Source of the DNA: an uncultured Prevotellaceae bacterium
Lineage (GTDB): Bacteria; Bacteroidota; Bacteroidia; Bacteroidales; Muribaculaceae
Assembly (NCBI GenBank): GCA_947169265.1
Contig: CAMVPC010000018.1
Span: 1 to 64,000, forward strand
DNA: 64,000 nt
Reading direction: 5' to 3'
Made by a program: the position numbers and the translations under genes
Notes under the pieces: generated by a model
Seen by the model: only the letters and a program-made list of their open reading frames with translations
Told to the model about the DNA's origin: nothing
Databases searched by the model: none
Shown here: positions 9,701 to 17,675 of the stretch, in pieces
Layout: each line of letters starts with the position of its first letter
Numbering within the stretch: the stretch's first letter is position 1

Positions 9701-10703
9701 TTACGCCATATTCAAGGCGCACCACGCTCACGCTGTCCATCCCGATGAAGGCGCTGCCGGCCACTCGCACCTGATATTTGCTGCCGTTGAGCGTCACGCA
9801 GCCGGGAACCGTGATGGTCGTGGGCGATGTGTTCTTGAAAGCCTGCGTGGGACCCATGAGGCGGGCGTAGGTGACGCCGCTCTCGGTGTAAGTGGAGTAA
9901 AGGAAGTTGCCCACCTTGGTCCAGTTGGGGTTGTCGCGCTCGTCGGTAATGGTGAAAGTGAGGACATTGAGAGCGGCATTCGTCAAGTGGTCGAACGTGT
10001 AGCCCGAAGGCGATGCCACATGTACGTCGGTGCCCGGATACCAAGCCCCGATGCTGTAGGCGTGGGGATAAATGATGTTGCTCGTGGGCTTGAGGGTGAT
10101 GGTGGTTGACTTGGTCACTGAGGTGCCGACGGGATTGATATACACGCGGCTGAAGTTGAGAATGTTGCCGCGCTTGCCCTCCAGGTCGCACACGGCGATT
10201 TTAAAGGTCAGGTAGCTGTTGGTGCTCTCGGCTTTGAGTGCCACGCCCTTCGAGAGGTTGAAGTGGAGATGGCCCGAACCGCTCAAGGTGACGTCTTTGT
10301 TGTCATAGACGCGCACGCCGCAACGCCCGGCGTAGTCCGACACAAGAGACGTGGTGCCGTTGACGGTGAGCTCGGCGTTGTCGTAGAGCGCCACCACGTC
10401 GTCGTAGAGTGTCTTCAGGTAGCATGTGCCGTTGAACACGATTTTGAGCGTGGACGAGGAGCGGTTCTCGCTCACATACACCCCGAGAGCCGGCAGCCCA
10501 AGTGTGCCTGAGGTGAAACTGACGTTGTTCAGGGTGAGCGTGCAGGTACTGGAGTTGTAACTCACCGTGCCGCCACCGGTGCTGAAGCTCGTGTTGTCGC
10601 TGGTGATGCTCGTGCCGTTCACCAGGATGCCATAGGAGGTGGCCGCGCTTGCCGTGAGGCATGCCATCACGGCGGCAATCACAAGAAGTAGTTTTTTTGT
10701 CAT
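6765..10703 (-). CDS. Secreted BspA-like leucine-rich repeat protein with C-terminal dockerin
   Basis: A 1312-residue exported protein. I start it at MTKKLLLVIAAVMACLTASAA (signal peptide), 21 codons inside the longer ORF. Much of the length is BspA/TpLRR-type LRR_5 repeats built on units such as IPSTLTTFAVTAVDKC, ALPYAFSDN and IAIPYGCNGVGDLAFADN, the fold used by surface adhesins. The last 55 or so residues are a two-part dockerin type I module with calcium-loop repeats (GDVNGDGLVSGADVTALYNVLL and DVNGDGVVSGADVTALYNLLL). I see no T9SS sorting domain or lipobox, so the surface route is unclear. Two smaller relatives with the same tail lie at 57.9-60.2 kb. Likely an adhesin or glycan-associated surface protein; ligand unknown. 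Confidence 0.85.
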   Translation of the reverse strand: MTKKLLLVIAAVMACLTASAATSYGILVNGTSITSDNTSFSTGGGTVSYNSSTCTLTLNNVSFTSGTLGLPALGVYVSENRSSSTLKIVFNGTCYLKTLYDDVVALYDNAELTVNGTTSLVSDYAGRCGVRVYDNKDVTLSGSGHLHFNLSKGVALKAESTNSYLTFKIAVCDLEGKRGNILNFSRVYINPVGTSVTKSTTITLKPTSNIIYPHAYSIGAWYPGTDVHVASPSGYTFDHLTNAALNVLTFTITDERDNPNWTKVGNFLYSTYTESGVTYARLMGPTQAFKNTSPTTITVPGCVTLNGSKYQVRVAGSAFIGMDSVSVVRLEYGVKALEALSLSYMHKLNLVYIPSSVTYFGDSFLLGSGDQASRNSLHVYWATLTPTAGNIHSNAFKDCYASSRNIHLPTYPAITKAKSVPYMTNYFTVGATPLPSSAYDFNNGYQYYVVTNAGNATTNPTAALVGTMASTGSEVREMNINNYSIGYDYFLGRNIYCDNIAEQAFYNNNNVTSLTINRSDCSINKEAFYGCTVLKTVNINAKYIYERAFYGCTSLSTIGLNEGVQYVASQAFYNTPVTTLNIPSTLTTFAVTAVDKCKKLEKFTVASGNSNYSTHGSYGALYNKALTELVKVPAYNNYTAATHFPSTMTAVLPYAFSDNCRATSVELPYGVTSLGSSGGNVFLNATSIKSIKIPGSVGSIGYNNTFSGCTGLQKILISTYAGATSVNAYTFQGVPSTMRVYVPSTWNTLDDDSKAAYYSYDYWKNYNVTYGAWDVVIGGLPYLIANYTENGYPVAILVYGTNLLPNGTDYTLQASGSLSLPEKITVNGETHLTYVGPHAFENNTNLTGVTINQPLMGKGSQFRNCTGLRTVNFGTTRWARYSSIPMHSFQNTRITSIAIPYGCNGVGDLAFADNPSLTSVSVPSSCYYNGLAYVAANFVRNCSGLTKISLNVDKPDFMINGWATVKDVAPDNATTGCFYNVPRGCKVYVPAGEEDNFNNFTSPNGHKIWQYFNNSPEKGAYDYYSPGKGYMTFTGDIDDSNSDQMHTAKFVYAPNNTITVASMGTKSYETYDYIVTDLGHSCFSNGNLREIQINWDNVTMKAIPDYAFADCASLQPFPWEGAKNITRVGKGAFARAGVGSVVDMSHCAGGEFRLDDEAFYCATGATQYILPENTTFVGANAMAEKEYNSGVNYSTQTPTLQSVTCLATTVPQCGTSNPWHTAFQQRQTLYVPAGRESAYRSATYWKNFGTIRSTDGGIQGDVNGDGLVSGADVTALYNVLLDNATVNGNADVNGDGVVSGADVTALYNLLLN

Positions 10704-10783
10704 AATCCTAATTTTATTTTGAGTTAATGTTTTCAATCGCGAGAGTGAACGGCGAAAAAAACGCAACGCCCACCATTAAAAAG

Positions 10784-10791
10784 CAAAATTA
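10784..10791 (-). promoter_or_regulatory. Candidate -7 box for the large BspA-like gene
   Basis: The minus strand reads TAATTTTG, an exact TAnnTTTG box, about 80 bases before the chosen ATG. A matching -33 TTTG is not evident. Confidence 0.5.
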
Positions 10792-10909
10792 ATGATAATT
10801 TTCAATTTCTTTAAGCGAAGATTGTGATTTTTTACGCAAAATGCTGTTTTTTGATGAGATTTTCGGCAAATTGATGAAAAATGGGGTGCCGGCCCCACTT
10901 CGCCGCCTC

Positions 10910-11179
10910 TCACCGGCGGCGCTTGAGCCAACTCTTGACGCGGTTGTAGCCCTCCACGCCCAGGATGGTGAGGCCTCCATACTGGCACGTCTTGGCCAGT
11001 CCGAAAAGCACGGCCCATAGCACGCCCTTGGTGGTGGCGCTGAATGGCAACAACATTTGTGCGAACGAGAGGATATAGAACGGTATGCAACACGCCAGCA
11101 CTATCGCGCCGGTCTTGAACGACAGCGACTTGAGCCATCGCTTGACCTTTGTGGCTATATTTTCAAGCCGTTTCTTCAT
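10910..11179 (-). CDS. Small two-helix membrane protein, transporter-suffix-like
   Basis: An 89-residue inner membrane protein when started at MKKRLENIATK; an ATG seven codons further upstream (MINFVANMKK, ending at 11200) is equally possible. Two hydrophobic helices (AIVLACCIPFYILSF and VLWAVLFGLAKTCQYGGLTILGV) are flanked by strongly basic ends (KVKRWLK, KSWLKRRR), giving cytoplasmic termini. The pattern resembles the short transporter-suffix domain family; that match is from memory and tentative. It diverges from the TPR gene at 11383. Function unknown. Confidence 0.6.
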   Translation of the reverse strand: MKKRLENIATKVKRWLKSLSFKTGAIVLACCIPFYILSFAQMLLPFSATTKGVLWAVLFGLAKTCQYGGLTILGVEGYNRVKSWLKRRR

Positions 11180-11336
11180 ATTCGCCACAAAATTAATCAT
11201 TTTAACGCTCACCCGCAAGCGCGCACTCATTTGTGCCACGTGGCCCGCGGCGCGCGGAACAGGGGCGAATCCGAGTCCGTTAAGTGGAAAAATCAACTTT
11301 TTTCGCGATTTTTTTTATTATGTGGTAAATATCTAT

Positions 11337-11344
11337 TAATTTTG
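11337..11344 (+). promoter_or_regulatory. Candidate -7 box of the TPR protein gene
   Basis: TAATTTTG lies 39 bases before the ATG at 11383. The upstream region is AT-rich with no exact TTTG at the standard distance. Confidence 0.5.
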
Positions 11345-11382
11345 CAGGTCAAAACGAAAATAATCACAGACAGACATAAAAA

Positions 11383-12096
11383 ATGGCTAAAAAGAAGAAT
11401 CAACCGACGCGCACCAAGCTGGAGGATTTCAACGACCAGCTCACCGGTGTAGGACAAAAACTTGAGAAGAACAAAAAACTTGTCTTTGGTATTGGCGGAG
11501 CTTTGCTCGCCGCGGCTTTGATTGTGTGGGGCGTTTTCCACTTCTACATCACCCCGCAGCACGAGAAGGCCGGAGCCCAGAACAACAAGGGCACCATGCT
11601 GGCCATGCTCGAAGGTAACGACACGCTGGCCCTCAAGGAGTTTGAGGCTGTCGCCAAGAACTACAGCAATGCCGAGGGTAATGTGGCCCACCTCTATGCC
11701 GCCACTGTCCTCTACAAGATGGGAACCGAAGATACCGTTGCCGCCAACGCCAAGAAATGCTACGAGCAGGCTCTCGCCCACCTCGAGAAGTACGAACCCG
11801 AAGGCAACCTCGTGGCTCCGGCCTCGCAGAACCTGAAAGCGAGCTGCTATATCAACCTGGGCAAGTATAACGAGGCCCTCGCGGCGCTCGACAACGCCGT
11901 CAAGCTGAGTGGCGACAACCAGGACTACGCTCCGGTGTTCCTGTTCAAGAAAGCCCAGTTGCTCGAGAGCGATAAGCTCAAGAAAATCGACGAGGCCATT
12001 AAGGTGTACGAGGAAATCCAATCGAAGTACCCCTTGGCTGCCGATGGAATGGGCGTCGAGAAATATCTCGAGCGCGCTCGTGCCAAGAAGGGCTAA
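11383..12096 (+). CDS. Membrane-anchored tetratricopeptide repeat protein
   Basis: A 237-residue protein. A charged cytoplasmic N-terminus (MAKKKNQPTRTKLEDF) precedes one transmembrane helix (about 33-56, LVFGIGGALLAAALIVWGVF) and a helical TPR domain. Repeat signatures include GNVAHLYAATVLYKMG, NLKASCYINLGKYNEALAALDNAVKL and IDEAIKVYEEIQSKYPLA. The arrangement resembles YfgM-type proteins that interact with periplasmic chaperones or the Sec translocon. It lies upstream of pyrH but is separated from it by about 127 bases holding an inverted repeat, so cotranscription is uncertain. Confidence 0.8.
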   Translation: MAKKKNQPTRTKLEDFNDQLTGVGQKLEKNKKLVFGIGGALLAAALIVWGVFHFYITPQHEKAGAQNNKGTMLAMLEGNDTLALKEFEAVAKNYSNAEGNVAHLYAATVLYKMGTEDTVAANAKKCYEQALAHLEKYEPEGNLVAPASQNLKASCYINLGKYNEALAALDNAVKLSGDNQDYAPVFLFKKAQLLESDKLKKIDEAIKVYEEIQSKYPLAADGMGVEKYLERARAKKG

Positions 12097-12126
12097 AGAA
12101 AGACAGAACTACAGCTTTAAAATACC

Positions 12127-12175
12127 ATGGCCAATGCAGCACGCTGTCGCAATCGATAGGTGATGTGTTGGCCAT
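12127..12175 (+). promoter_or_regulatory. Inverted repeat in front of pyrH
   Basis: ATGGCCAA (12127-12134) and TTGGCCAT (12168-12175) form a perfect 8-bp inverted repeat with a 33-base spacer, followed by TTGTTT. It could be a weak terminator for the TPR gene, an attenuator, or an operator. Confidence 0.35.
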
Positions 12176-12223
12176 TTGTTTACTCGTTTATCCGTCAACT
12201 TGTTAACTTTTAAAAAAATCAAT

Positions 12224-12934
12224 ATGAAAACAGTGTATAAACGCATTCTGCTCAAGCTCAGCGGCGAGTCGCTCATGGGCAAGCAAGGTTACGGCATTGA
12301 TCGCCAACGTCTCGACGACTATGCCCGCCAAGTAAAAGAAATCGTTGAGGCCGGTGTGCAGGTGGCTATCGTGATAGGTGGCGGCAACATCTTCCGCGGG
12401 CTCAGTGGCGCGGCACAAGGATTTGACCGTGTCAAGGGCGACCAAATGGGTATGTTGGCCACTGTAATCAACTCATTGGCGCTTTCATCGGCCCTTGAGG
12501 CCATTGGGCAACCCACCGGTGTGTTTACGGCCATCGCCATGGTGCCCATAGGCGAACAGTACACCAAGTGGCGTGCCATCGAGGCTATGGAGCAAGGCCG
12601 TGTCGCTATCTTGTCGTGCGGCACAGGTAGCCCCTTCTTCACCACCGACACCGGCAGTGCCCTGCGCGGCATCGAGATTGAGGCCGACGTGATGCTCAAG
12701 GGGACGCGTGTGGACGGCATCTACACCGCCGACCCCGAGAAAGACCCCACGGCAACGCGCTTCGACCGCATCAGCTACGACGAGATTTATGCGCGCGGCC
12801 TCAAGGTGATGGACATGACGGCCACGGTGATGTGCAAGGAAAACGGCCTTCCCATCCACGTGTTTAACATGGACGTGGTGGGCAACTTGCGCCGTGTCAT
12901 CGAGGGCGAGCCCATAGGCACAGTAGTGTATTGA
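12224..12934 (+). CDS. pyrH: Uridylate kinase (UMP kinase)
   Basis: A 236-residue cytoplasmic UMP kinase of the amino-acid-kinase fold, phosphorylating UMP to UDP with ATP; the bacterial enzyme is usually a GTP-activated hexamer. The start is ATG at 12224 (MKTVYKRILLKLSGESLMG), not the upstream ORF start, because the catalytic KLSGE strand must be near the N-terminus. Further signatures are VIGGGNIFRG, GTGSPFFTTDTGSALRG, GVDGIYTADP-like RVDGIYTADPEKDP and VMDMTATVMCKENGLPIHVFNM. Essential in pyrimidine nucleotide supply. Confidence 0.97.
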   Translation: MKTVYKRILLKLSGESLMGKQGYGIDRQRLDDYARQVKEIVEAGVQVAIVIGGGNIFRGLSGAAQGFDRVKGDQMGMLATVINSLALSSALEAIGQPTGVFTAIAMVPIGEQYTKWRAIEAMEQGRVAILSCGTGSPFFTTDTGSALRGIEIEADVMLKGTRVDGIYTADPEKDPTATRFDRISYDEIYARGLKVMDMTATVMCKENGLPIHVFNMDVVGNLRRVIEGEPIGTVVY

Positions 12935-12984
12935 GTTTTTATAAGTAGACGAGTACTGCTTGCTTAAACTTAAAATAAATAATT

Positions 12985-13902
12985 ATGCGACAACCTAACG
13001 CGCGCACCATGGTGCGCAATCGTCACGAGAGCATCGCGCGATTCAATATTACCGAAGACAGCACCCTGCTGGCCACGGCAATGACCTTGCTGCGCGACCA
13101 CAAAACCAACAAGGTGAAATCAATGTTGCGGCACAACCAGCTGGCCGTCAACGGCGAGCCTTCGTCGCAATTTGACCGCCCGGTGCGCGCCGGCGACGTG
13201 CTCGAAGTGAATTTCACCCGCTCGTTCGATGTCTTCAGCCATCCCAGCGTGCGCCTGCTCTACAGCGACGACGATATTATGGTGGTGGAGAAACCGGCCG
13301 GCATGCTGGCCACCGGCGACGGACGCGCCAACGTCAAGGAGACCGTGTTCCACATCATGCGTGAGTTTGTGAAGCGACGCAACGACCGCGCCCACGTCTA
13401 TGTGGTCCACCGTCTCGAGCGTGAGGCCTCGGGCGTGATGTTGCTGGCTCGCACCAAGAAAGTGCGCGAGCAATTGGTCACGTCGTGGGGAACGCTCGTG
13501 GGTGAGCGCACTTATGCCGCCGTCGTTGAGGGACTCGTCGATGAGGACAGTGGCCAGGTGAAAGGTTATCTGGCCGAGGACGAGGAAACGCATCTCATCT
13601 ATGCCACCGACGACAAGACGGTGGGCAAGCCTGCCACCACGCCATGGAAGGTGGTGGAACGCGGACGGCGCAACACCTTGCTGGAAATCAGCCTTAAGAA
13701 CGCCTCAAAACACCAAATCCGCGTGCAAATGAGCCACATGGGACACCCCATCAGCGGCGACCGCTCTTACGGCGGCCACGCCTCGCCTTTGCGTCGCCTG
13801 GCCCTGCACTGCCTGCGCCTCACGCTCAACCATCCCACCACGGGCAAGCCCCTCACGTTCACCAGCCCGCTTCCCGAGGGCTTTGAGCGCTTGCTTAAGT
13901 AG
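12985..13902 (+). CDS. RluA-family pseudouridine synthase with a catalytic D-to-E change
   Basis: A 305-residue RluA-family protein. An N-terminal S4-like RNA-binding part (about 20-78, KVKSMLRHNQLAVNGE) precedes the synthase domain. Family motifs are present: VVEKPAGMLATG, KHQIRVQMSHMGHPISGDRSYGG and RLALHCLRLTLNHP. The catalytic motif normally reads HRLD; here it is HRLE (Glu145, codon GAG at 13417-13419) in VVHRLEREASGVMLLA. The aspartate is the nucleophile of all known pseudouridine synthases, so activity may be altered or lost while RNA binding is kept. Position is just after pyrH with a 50-base gap. Substrate RNA not identifiable. Confidence 0.85.
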   Translation: MRQPNARTMVRNRHESIARFNITEDSTLLATAMTLLRDHKTNKVKSMLRHNQLAVNGEPSSQFDRPVRAGDVLEVNFTRSFDVFSHPSVRLLYSDDDIMVVEKPAGMLATGDGRANVKETVFHIMREFVKRRNDRAHVYVVHRLEREASGVMLLARTKKVREQLVTSWGTLVGERTYAAVVEGLVDEDSGQVKGYLAEDEETHLIYATDDKTVGKPATTPWKVVERGRRNTLLEISLKNASKHQIRVQMSHMGHPISGDRSYGGHASPLRRLALHCLRLTLNHPTTGKPLTFTSPLPEGFERLLK

Positions 13903-13963
13903 CCGCGGGCTGCTTTTTCACGGTCACGATTTATTTATTGTCACGATTCACTAACGACGAAAC

Positions 13964-15322
13964 ATGGAATTTCTTGAACAACTGGGTAAGGAAATAATTG
14001 GGGTGAGCGACTTCCTGTGCGGCTACCCCGAGTTTGTGCTGCTCATTGGAGGCGGCTTGTTTTTGTTCTTCTACTCGGGAGCCATCTCGGTGCGCAAGTT
14101 CCCGGCTGCCATGCGGGCGCTGCGCCAGCACAAGAGTGCCGGGGGCGGACACGGCGAAATCAGTTCACTCCAGGCCATGTTCAGCGCCATCGCCGCCACA
14201 GTGGGCATGGGCAATATCGCCGGCGTGGCCATCGGGTTGTGGATAGGCGGTCCGGGCGTCATCTTCTGGATGTGGGTGAGCGCGCTCGTGGGTATGTCGA
14301 CCAAGTTTTTCGAGGGCACCTTGAGCGTGATGTATAAGGATGTGGACCGCGATGGCAAGCCCCAGGGCGGACCCATGTATATCATCACTCAAGGATTGGG
14401 AAAGAAATGGAAACCGCTGGCTGTCGCTTTCGCTGTCTTCGGGCTCGTGGGCACCTTGTGCCTCACGCAGGCTAATCAGCTCGTGGAGAGTGTGGTAACT
14501 GTGTTTAACGTACCGGGAACATTCGGGTGGAAAGCCGCTATGGGAGTGGTGATGGCCGCCATCGTAGCCGCCGTGATTCTGGGTGGTATCAAGCGCATCG
14601 GCAAGATAGCCTCGGGCGTGGTCCCCACCATGGTCGTGCTCTACCTGTTGCTCGTGGTCCTGGTCATGGCGCTCTACTACGATAAGTTGCCCACTGTGTT
14701 CTCCTCTATCGTCACGGGCGCTTTCAACTTTGAGGCCGGTTTTGGCGCTTTTGCCATCGTGGCCCTCACCGGAGCACGGCGTGCCGCCCTCGTCAACGAG
14801 GCCGGCGTGGGTACCGCCTCGATGATGCACGGCGCGAGCCACAACCGCGAACCGGTGCGCGAGGGCCTCATCGCCATGCTCGAACCGCTCATCGACTCGG
14901 GCATCGTGTGCACCCTCACCTCCATCCCCATCATTCTGGCGATGAACGGCGAGTTGGGCGGCCACACCACCGAGGGTGTCAAGGGCTTGGCCATCGCCAT
15001 GGGCTCTTTCAACACGCTACTGCCCCACGTGGGACAGTACCTGCTCATGGTCATCGTGTTCTTCTTCGCCTTCTCCACCATGTTCTCCTATTCCTACTAC
15101 GGACAAAAATGCTCGGCCTACCTTTTCGGTCCCAAGGCCGTGAAGTACTACAACATCTACTACCTGGTGATGATTGTCGTGGCCGCCGTCATCTCGCTCG
15201 ACGTGATGGTCGCCATTATGGACATCGCCTTCCTGCTCATGGCCGTGTGCACCATGACGGCCTTGCTGCTCCTCGCGCCGCGCGTGCGCGCCGCCGCCCG
15301 TGCCCACTTCGCAAAAAAATAG
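13964..15322 (+). CDS. AGCS-family sodium:alanine/glycine symporter
   Basis: A 452-residue polytopic inner membrane transporter of the alanine or glycine:cation symporter family, coupling amino acid uptake to sodium. Hallmarks are FFYSGAISVRKFPAAMRAL, the conserved SSLQAMFSAIAATVGMGNIAGVAIGLWIGGPGVIFWMWV region, GGPMYIITQGLGKKWK, RRAALVNEAGVGTASMMHG and FSTMFSYSYYGQKC. About ten hydrophobic helices are visible, and length matches the family (about 450). The ATG at 13964 starts an amphipathic N-terminus typical of the family. Stand-alone gene. Confidence 0.93.
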   Translation: MEFLEQLGKEIIGVSDFLCGYPEFVLLIGGGLFLFFYSGAISVRKFPAAMRALRQHKSAGGGHGEISSLQAMFSAIAATVGMGNIAGVAIGLWIGGPGVIFWMWVSALVGMSTKFFEGTLSVMYKDVDRDGKPQGGPMYIITQGLGKKWKPLAVAFAVFGLVGTLCLTQANQLVESVVTVFNVPGTFGWKAAMGVVMAAIVAAVILGGIKRIGKIASGVVPTMVVLYLLLVVLVMALYYDKLPTVFSSIVTGAFNFEAGFGAFAIVALTGARRAALVNEAGVGTASMMHGASHNREPVREGLIAMLEPLIDSGIVCTLTSIPIILAMNGELGGHTTEGVKGLAIAMGSFNTLLPHVGQYLLMVIVFFFAFSTMFSYSYYGQKCSAYLFGPKAVKYYNIYYLVMIVVAAVISLDVMVAIMDIAFLLMAVCTMTALLLLAPRVRAAARAHFAKK

Positions 15323-15412
15323 CGGCTCGCCTCCTCAACGATATAATGGGTTGTTTTGCGCCATAGGCAGGCACTGTCCCAAACAGAATCCCCAAACAAA
15401 AGCGCGGTTTTT

Positions 15413-15444
15413 TTTGCTTTTGTGGGAGTCTTGCATTAATTTTG
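15413..15444 (+). promoter_or_regulatory. Promoter of the branching enzyme gene
   Basis: TTTG (15413-15416), 20 bases, then TAATTTTG (15437-15444): a full-consensus Bacteroidota promoter 29 bases before the ATG. Confidence 0.75.
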
Positions 15445-15473
15445 CGAAAAAATAATGCTAAAGACTTAACGAC

Positions 15474-17603
15474 ATGGCTACAACAAAGAAGGCGGCGCCC
15501 GGCGGTGCCACGAAGAAAACGGCTGCGAAGAAAGCCGCTGTGAAGAAACCCGCGCGACGCGCTCTTAAGAACAATGTGTTACCGCTCATCAAGGACGACC
15601 CGTGGCTCGAGCCGTTTGCCGACGCCATCAACGGCCGGCACCAGGACTTCCTGCGCAAGGAGGCCGAGTTGACTCAGGGCAAACAGTCGCTCGACGACTT
15701 TGCCAACGCTTACAACTACTACGGGCTGCACCGTCTCGATGACGGACGCTGGGTGTTCCGCGAATGGGCCCCTAACGCCACGGCCATTTACCTCGTGGGG
15801 CAGTTCAACGGCTGGGCGCAAGAGAAGGAATATGCCCTCAACCGCCTCGACAACGGCAACTGGGAGCTCATCCTCGACGAGCACATGATGCACCATGGCG
15901 ACCTCTATAAGCTGATGATGCACTGGGATGGGGGTAGCGGTGAACGCATTCCGGCCTATGCCACGCGTGTGGTGCAGGACGAGGCGACGAAAATATTCTC
16001 GGCACAGGTGTGGGCCCCGGCCGAGCCTTACGCCTTCAAGGTACATGACTTCAAGCCTAACGTGAGCCCGTTGCTCATCTATGAGTGCCACATAGGCATG
16101 GCGCAGAACCGCGAGGGCGTGGGCACCTACGAGGAGTTCCGCACCGCTATCCTGCCGCGCATCGCCGCCGACGGCTATAACGCCATTCAAATCATGGCCA
16201 TTCAGGAGCACCCCTACTACGGGTCGTTTGGCTACCACGTGTCGAGCTTCTATGCCGCCTCGAGCCGCTTCGGCACCCCCGACGAGCTCAAGCACCTCAT
16301 CGACGACGCCCACGCTATGGGCATCGCCGTGATCATGGACATCGTGCACAGCCACGCCGTGAAAAACGAGCTCGAGGGCTTGGGCCGCTTCGACGGCAGC
16401 TACGACCTCTACTTCTACGGCGACAGCAAGCGCGAGCACCCGGCGTGGGACTCGCTGTGCTTCGACTACGGCAAGAACGCCGTGCTCAACTTCCTGCTGA
16501 GCAACTGCAAGTTCTGGCTCAAAGAATACGGGTTCGACGGCTTCCGTTTCGACGGCGTCACCTCCATGCTCTACTATAGCCACGGCCTGGGCGAGAGCTA
16601 TGGTAGCTATGGCGATTACTACAACGGTGGCCAGGACACTAACGCCATCACCTATCTTACACTGGCCAACAAACTCATTCATCAGGTCAACCCACACGCC
16701 ATCACCATCGCCGAGGAAATGAGCGGCATGCCCGGCCTGGCACGCAAGGTCGACGACGGCGGCATCGGTTTCGACTACCGCATGGCTATGGGAATCCCCG
16801 ACTACTGGATCAAGACCATCAAGGAAAAGAAAGACGAGGATTGGAAACCTACCTCCATATTTTGGGAACTCACCAACCGCCGCGCCGACGAGAAAACCAT
16901 CTCTTACGCCGAGAGCCACGACCAGGCCCTCGTGGGCGACAAGACCATCATCTTCCGTCTTATCGACAAGGAAATGTACTGGCACATGATGACCAACGAC
17001 CACAACGGCACCGTGGACCGCGGCATGGCCCTACACAAGATGATTCGCCTCGTGACCGCCGCCACCATCAACGGCGGATACCTCAACTTCATGGGCAATG
17101 AATGGGGGCATCCCGAGTGGATCGACTTCCCGCGCGAAGGCAACGGATGGAGTTATAAGTACGCGCGCCGCCAGTGGGACCTCGTCGACCGCGAAGACCT
17201 CAAGTACCGTTTCCTCAACAACTGGGACAACGACGTGATGCACTTGCTGGGCGACTGCCACAACTTCCAGGCCCTGCCCATCAACAAACTGTGGGACAAA
17301 GACGATGACCAGGTGCTCGCCTTCATGCGCGGAAACCTCGTGTTCGTGTTCAACTTCCATCCCTACAAGTCCTTTGCCGACTATGGTTTCCTGGCCCCGG
17401 TCGGTGAATACCACGGCGTGATGGACAGCGACAACGCCCGCTACGGCGGATATGGCAACATCGACGAGGGAGTGACCCACTTCACCCAGGGCGACCCGGT
17501 CTACGACAGCGCCCACCTGGGGTGGCTCAAGCTCTACCTCCCCGCCCGCTCGGCACTCGTGCTGCGCCTGCAACCCGCGCCGTCCCGCCGTCCCAAGAAA
17601 TAA
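15474..17603 (+). CDS. glgB: 1,4-alpha-glucan branching enzyme with basic N-terminal extension
   Basis: A 709-residue glycogen branching enzyme that transfers alpha-1,4 glucan chains to alpha-1,6 branch points. An N-terminal CBM48-like region (about 80-165, RWVFREWAPNATAIYLVGQFNGW) precedes the GH13 catalytic barrel with the nucleophile in FDGFRFDGVTSMLYY (about Asp360), the acid/base in ITIAEEMSGMPG (about Glu414) and AESHDQALVGDKT; then FMGNEWGHPEWIDFPREGN and a C-terminal beta domain. The motif set resembles the eukaryote-like GH13_8 subfamily common in Bacteroidota. Unusually, residues 1-33 form a Lys/Ala/Pro-rich stretch (KKTAAKKAAVKKPARRA) like histone H1 tails. No other glycogen genes are adjacent. 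Confidence 0.94.
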   Translation: MATTKKAAPGGATKKTAAKKAAVKKPARRALKNNVLPLIKDDPWLEPFADAINGRHQDFLRKEAELTQGKQSLDDFANAYNYYGLHRLDDGRWVFREWAPNATAIYLVGQFNGWAQEKEYALNRLDNGNWELILDEHMMHHGDLYKLMMHWDGGSGERIPAYATRVVQDEATKIFSAQVWAPAEPYAFKVHDFKPNVSPLLIYECHIGMAQNREGVGTYEEFRTAILPRIAADGYNAIQIMAIQEHPYYGSFGYHVSSFYAASSRFGTPDELKHLIDDAHAMGIAVIMDIVHSHAVKNELEGLGRFDGSYDLYFYGDSKREHPAWDSLCFDYGKNAVLNFLLSNCKFWLKEYGFDGFRFDGVTSMLYYSHGLGESYGSYGDYYNGGQDTNAITYLTLANKLIHQVNPHAITIAEEMSGMPGLARKVDDGGIGFDYRMAMGIPDYWIKTIKEKKDEDWKPTSIFWELTNRRADEKTISYAESHDQALVGDKTIIFRLIDKEMYWHMMTNDHNGTVDRGMALHKMIRLVTAATINGGYLNFMGNEWGHPEWIDFPREGNGWSYKYARRQWDLVDREDLKYRFLNNWDNDVMHLLGDCHNFQALPINKLWDKDDDQVLAFMRGNLVFVFNFHPYKSFADYGFLAPVGEYHGVMDSDNARYGGYGNIDEGVTHFTQGDPVYDSAHLGWLKLYLPARSALVLRLQPAPSRRPKK

Positions 17604-17675
17604 CCCCGCGCCCCCCATCGCTTAGGCAATTTTTTTGACATAGAGGCATAGAGAACCTGTTTTTTGTTCGCGAGT

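Noticed and set aside
17604-17675. Possible terminator after glgB
   Set aside because: A C-rich stretch and a short T run are present, but I find no convincing stem before the T run.
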